Made by a program: the position numbers and the translations under genes. DNA of 5,563 nucleotides from assembly GCA_937965895.1 (NCBI GenBank), contig CALCKS010000297.1, forward strand, positions 1 to 5,563, written 5' to 3'. This document shows positions 4,654-5,563 of the stretch, piece by piece. Numbering within the stretch: position 1 is the stretch's first letter; each line of letters begins with the position of its first letter. The notes below the pieces were generated by a model. The model saw nothing but the letters and a program-made list of their open reading frames with translations. It did not search any database and had not been told where the DNA came from. This stretch comes from an uncultured Campylobacter sp. (lineage in GTDB: Bacteria > Campylobacterota > Campylobacteria > Campylobacterales > Campylobacteraceae).

Positions 4654-5563
4654 TTAAATTTTCCCGCCAAACATCTCATACATCGCCTTTTCCTCGCCCC
4701 AAAGCTCGCGGTGCTTTTTGATGCAGGATTTTATCGCGCCTACTAGATAATGCACGTCCTGCTCGGTGTGCGTGTAGTGCAGGCTCACGCGCACGAAGCC
4801 GGGCTTGGCTTCTGGCATGCGCCCCTCCTTGATACCCAGCAGATCGTGAGCGTACGGCCCCGCGCACATCACGCCCGCGCGCGTCTGGATACCGAAATCG
4901 TTACTAAGGCTCGCGGCGAAATCATACGCCGAGACGCCGCGCACGTTAAAGGAAATTATCGGCAGCCGCGGCGCGCCCTTTGGAGCGTAGTTTATGACAT
5001 CGTCTATGCCCGCTAGCTCGCTCTCAAAAAGCCGCGCTAGCTCGTCCTCGGCATTTTTTATTTGCTCAAAGCCCACCTCGTTTCGCAGCGCGTAAGCCAA
5101 ATTTGCCCGCATAAGCCCGATGATAGGCGGCGTACCGCCCTCCTCTAGCTGCTCTGGGTTTTTCAAAAATACGTGTCCTTCGCGGTTAGCGTAGGCGACC
5201 GTCCCGCCCGCGGCAAATGTCGGCACGTCGCTGTTAAAAAGCTCCTTTTTGATCGCCAAAAGCCCGCAGCTAGCAGGTCCGCCAAGTAACTTATGCGGCG
5301 AGAGGAAAATCGCGTCAAAGTAATCGCAATCTAAATTTGCGTGCGAGCTTAGAGCCGCGCAGTCAAAGGCGACGATACCGCCCGCGGCTCTGATTAGCTC
5401 GCTGATCTTTTTGTAGTCGCTAACGACGCCCGTGACGTTTGAGGCGGCGCTAAACGAGCCGATGATGCGGCGCCCGGCATTAAGCTTTAGGATGCGCTCG
5501 AGTGCGAGCAGATCGATCTCGCCGCCCTCGCTAAGAGGCACGCGCAGGTAGTCGCAAAGCCCC
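4654..5563 (-). CDS. NifS/CsdA-like class V aminotransferase (PLP enzyme), C-terminal part, runs off the right edge
   Basis: PLP-dependent fold-type I enzyme of the aminotransferase class V/cysteine desulfurase superfamily; substrate not determined. The frame is open to the edge (residues GLCDYLR precede the GTG at 5541), so that GTG is an internal Val and the start lies outside; about 302 residues are visible of a usual 400 or more. Numbering from that Val as 1: D60 for the pyridine nitrogen in AFDCAALSSH, K84 as Schiff-base lysine in SPHKLLGGP, GGTVAY 112-117, EEGGTPPIIG 133-142, and C226 in TRAGVMCAGPYAH, at the position of the catalytic Cys in SufS/CsdA enzymes. The Gln of the usual D-x-A-Q is Ala63. 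It might be a cysteine desulfurase or selenocysteine lyase, or another class V enzyme. It is convergent with tupA, so no operon link to tup or fdh. Confidence 0.85.
   Translation of the reverse strand, partial: GLCDYLRVPLSEGGEIDLLALERILKLNAGRRIIGSFSAASNVTGVVSDYKKISELIRAAGGIVAFDCAALSSHANLDCDYFDAIFLSPHKLLGGPASCGLLAIKKELFNSDVPTFAAGGTVAYANREGHVFLKNPEQLEEGGTPPIIGLMRANLAYALRNEVGFEQIKNAEDELARLFESELAGIDDVINYAPKGAPRLPIISFNVRGVSAYDFAASLSNDFGIQTRAGVMCAGPYAHDLLGIKEGRMPEAKPGFVRVSLHYTHTEQDVHYLVGAIKSCIKKHRELWGEEKAMYEMFGGKI

Noticed and set aside
4676..5016. ORFs of 63 codons (minus) and 88 codons (plus) inside the aminotransferase gene
   Set aside because: Arg/Ala/His-rich shadows of the PLP enzyme coding frame.
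4654..5541. Complete aminotransferase gene starting at 5541
   Set aside because: The frame is open upstream to the edge and the protein lacks its N-terminal region; the GTG at 5541 codes an internal Val.

Overview
The window reads as part of a Campylobacter chromosome. Gene order, the AAATTT-rich spacers, the promoters without a clear -35 box and the product set all fit. The fairly high GC of the coding sequence suggests one of the oral species (C. showae, C. rectus, C. curvus type) rather than C. jejuni, but species is inference only. No mobile element, CRISPR array, tRNA or rRNA is visible.

Layout, left to right. (1) 1-1501, minus strand, transcribed right to left: a TorD-like chaperone (776-1501), a 58-residue twin-arginine peptide (613-789, overlapping the chaperone gene), and the start of a formate dehydrogenase catalytic subunit that runs off the left edge (1-589). 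The apparent stop at 26-28 is an in-frame UGA in the selenocysteine context of FdhA, followed by a partial SECIS element. This matches the order of the C. jejuni fdh operon as I recall it. (2) 1502-1801: an AT-rich 300-base spacer with a plausible fdh promoter, a 16-base perfect palindrome and an imperfect hairpin over the tupC stop. (3) 1802-3542, minus strand: tupB (TTG start), a previously uncalled 33-codon ORF coupled at both ends by 4-base overlaps, and tupC (GTG start). (4) 3543-3615: a compact divergent promoter in which a single 13-base perfect dyad supplies an extended -10 to each strand. (5) 3616-4434, plus strand: tupA, the tungstate-binding protein, with a GC-rich intrinsic terminator at 4480-4507. 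(6) 4508-4653: convergent spacer with most of a cluster of TCAAATTTGA palindromes. (7) 4654-5563, minus strand: the C-terminal part of a NifS-like class V PLP enzyme, cut by the right edge.

Together the genes suggest one theme: tungstate is captured by TupA, imported by TupBC, built into a pterin cofactor and inserted, with help from the TorD-like chaperone, into a Tat-exported selenocysteine formate dehydrogenase that feeds electrons to the respiratory chain. TupBC and fdh lie on the same strand with no convincing intrinsic terminator between them, so read-through is possible. The strongest uncalled items are the 33-codon ORF between tupB and tupC and the symmetric divergent promoter.
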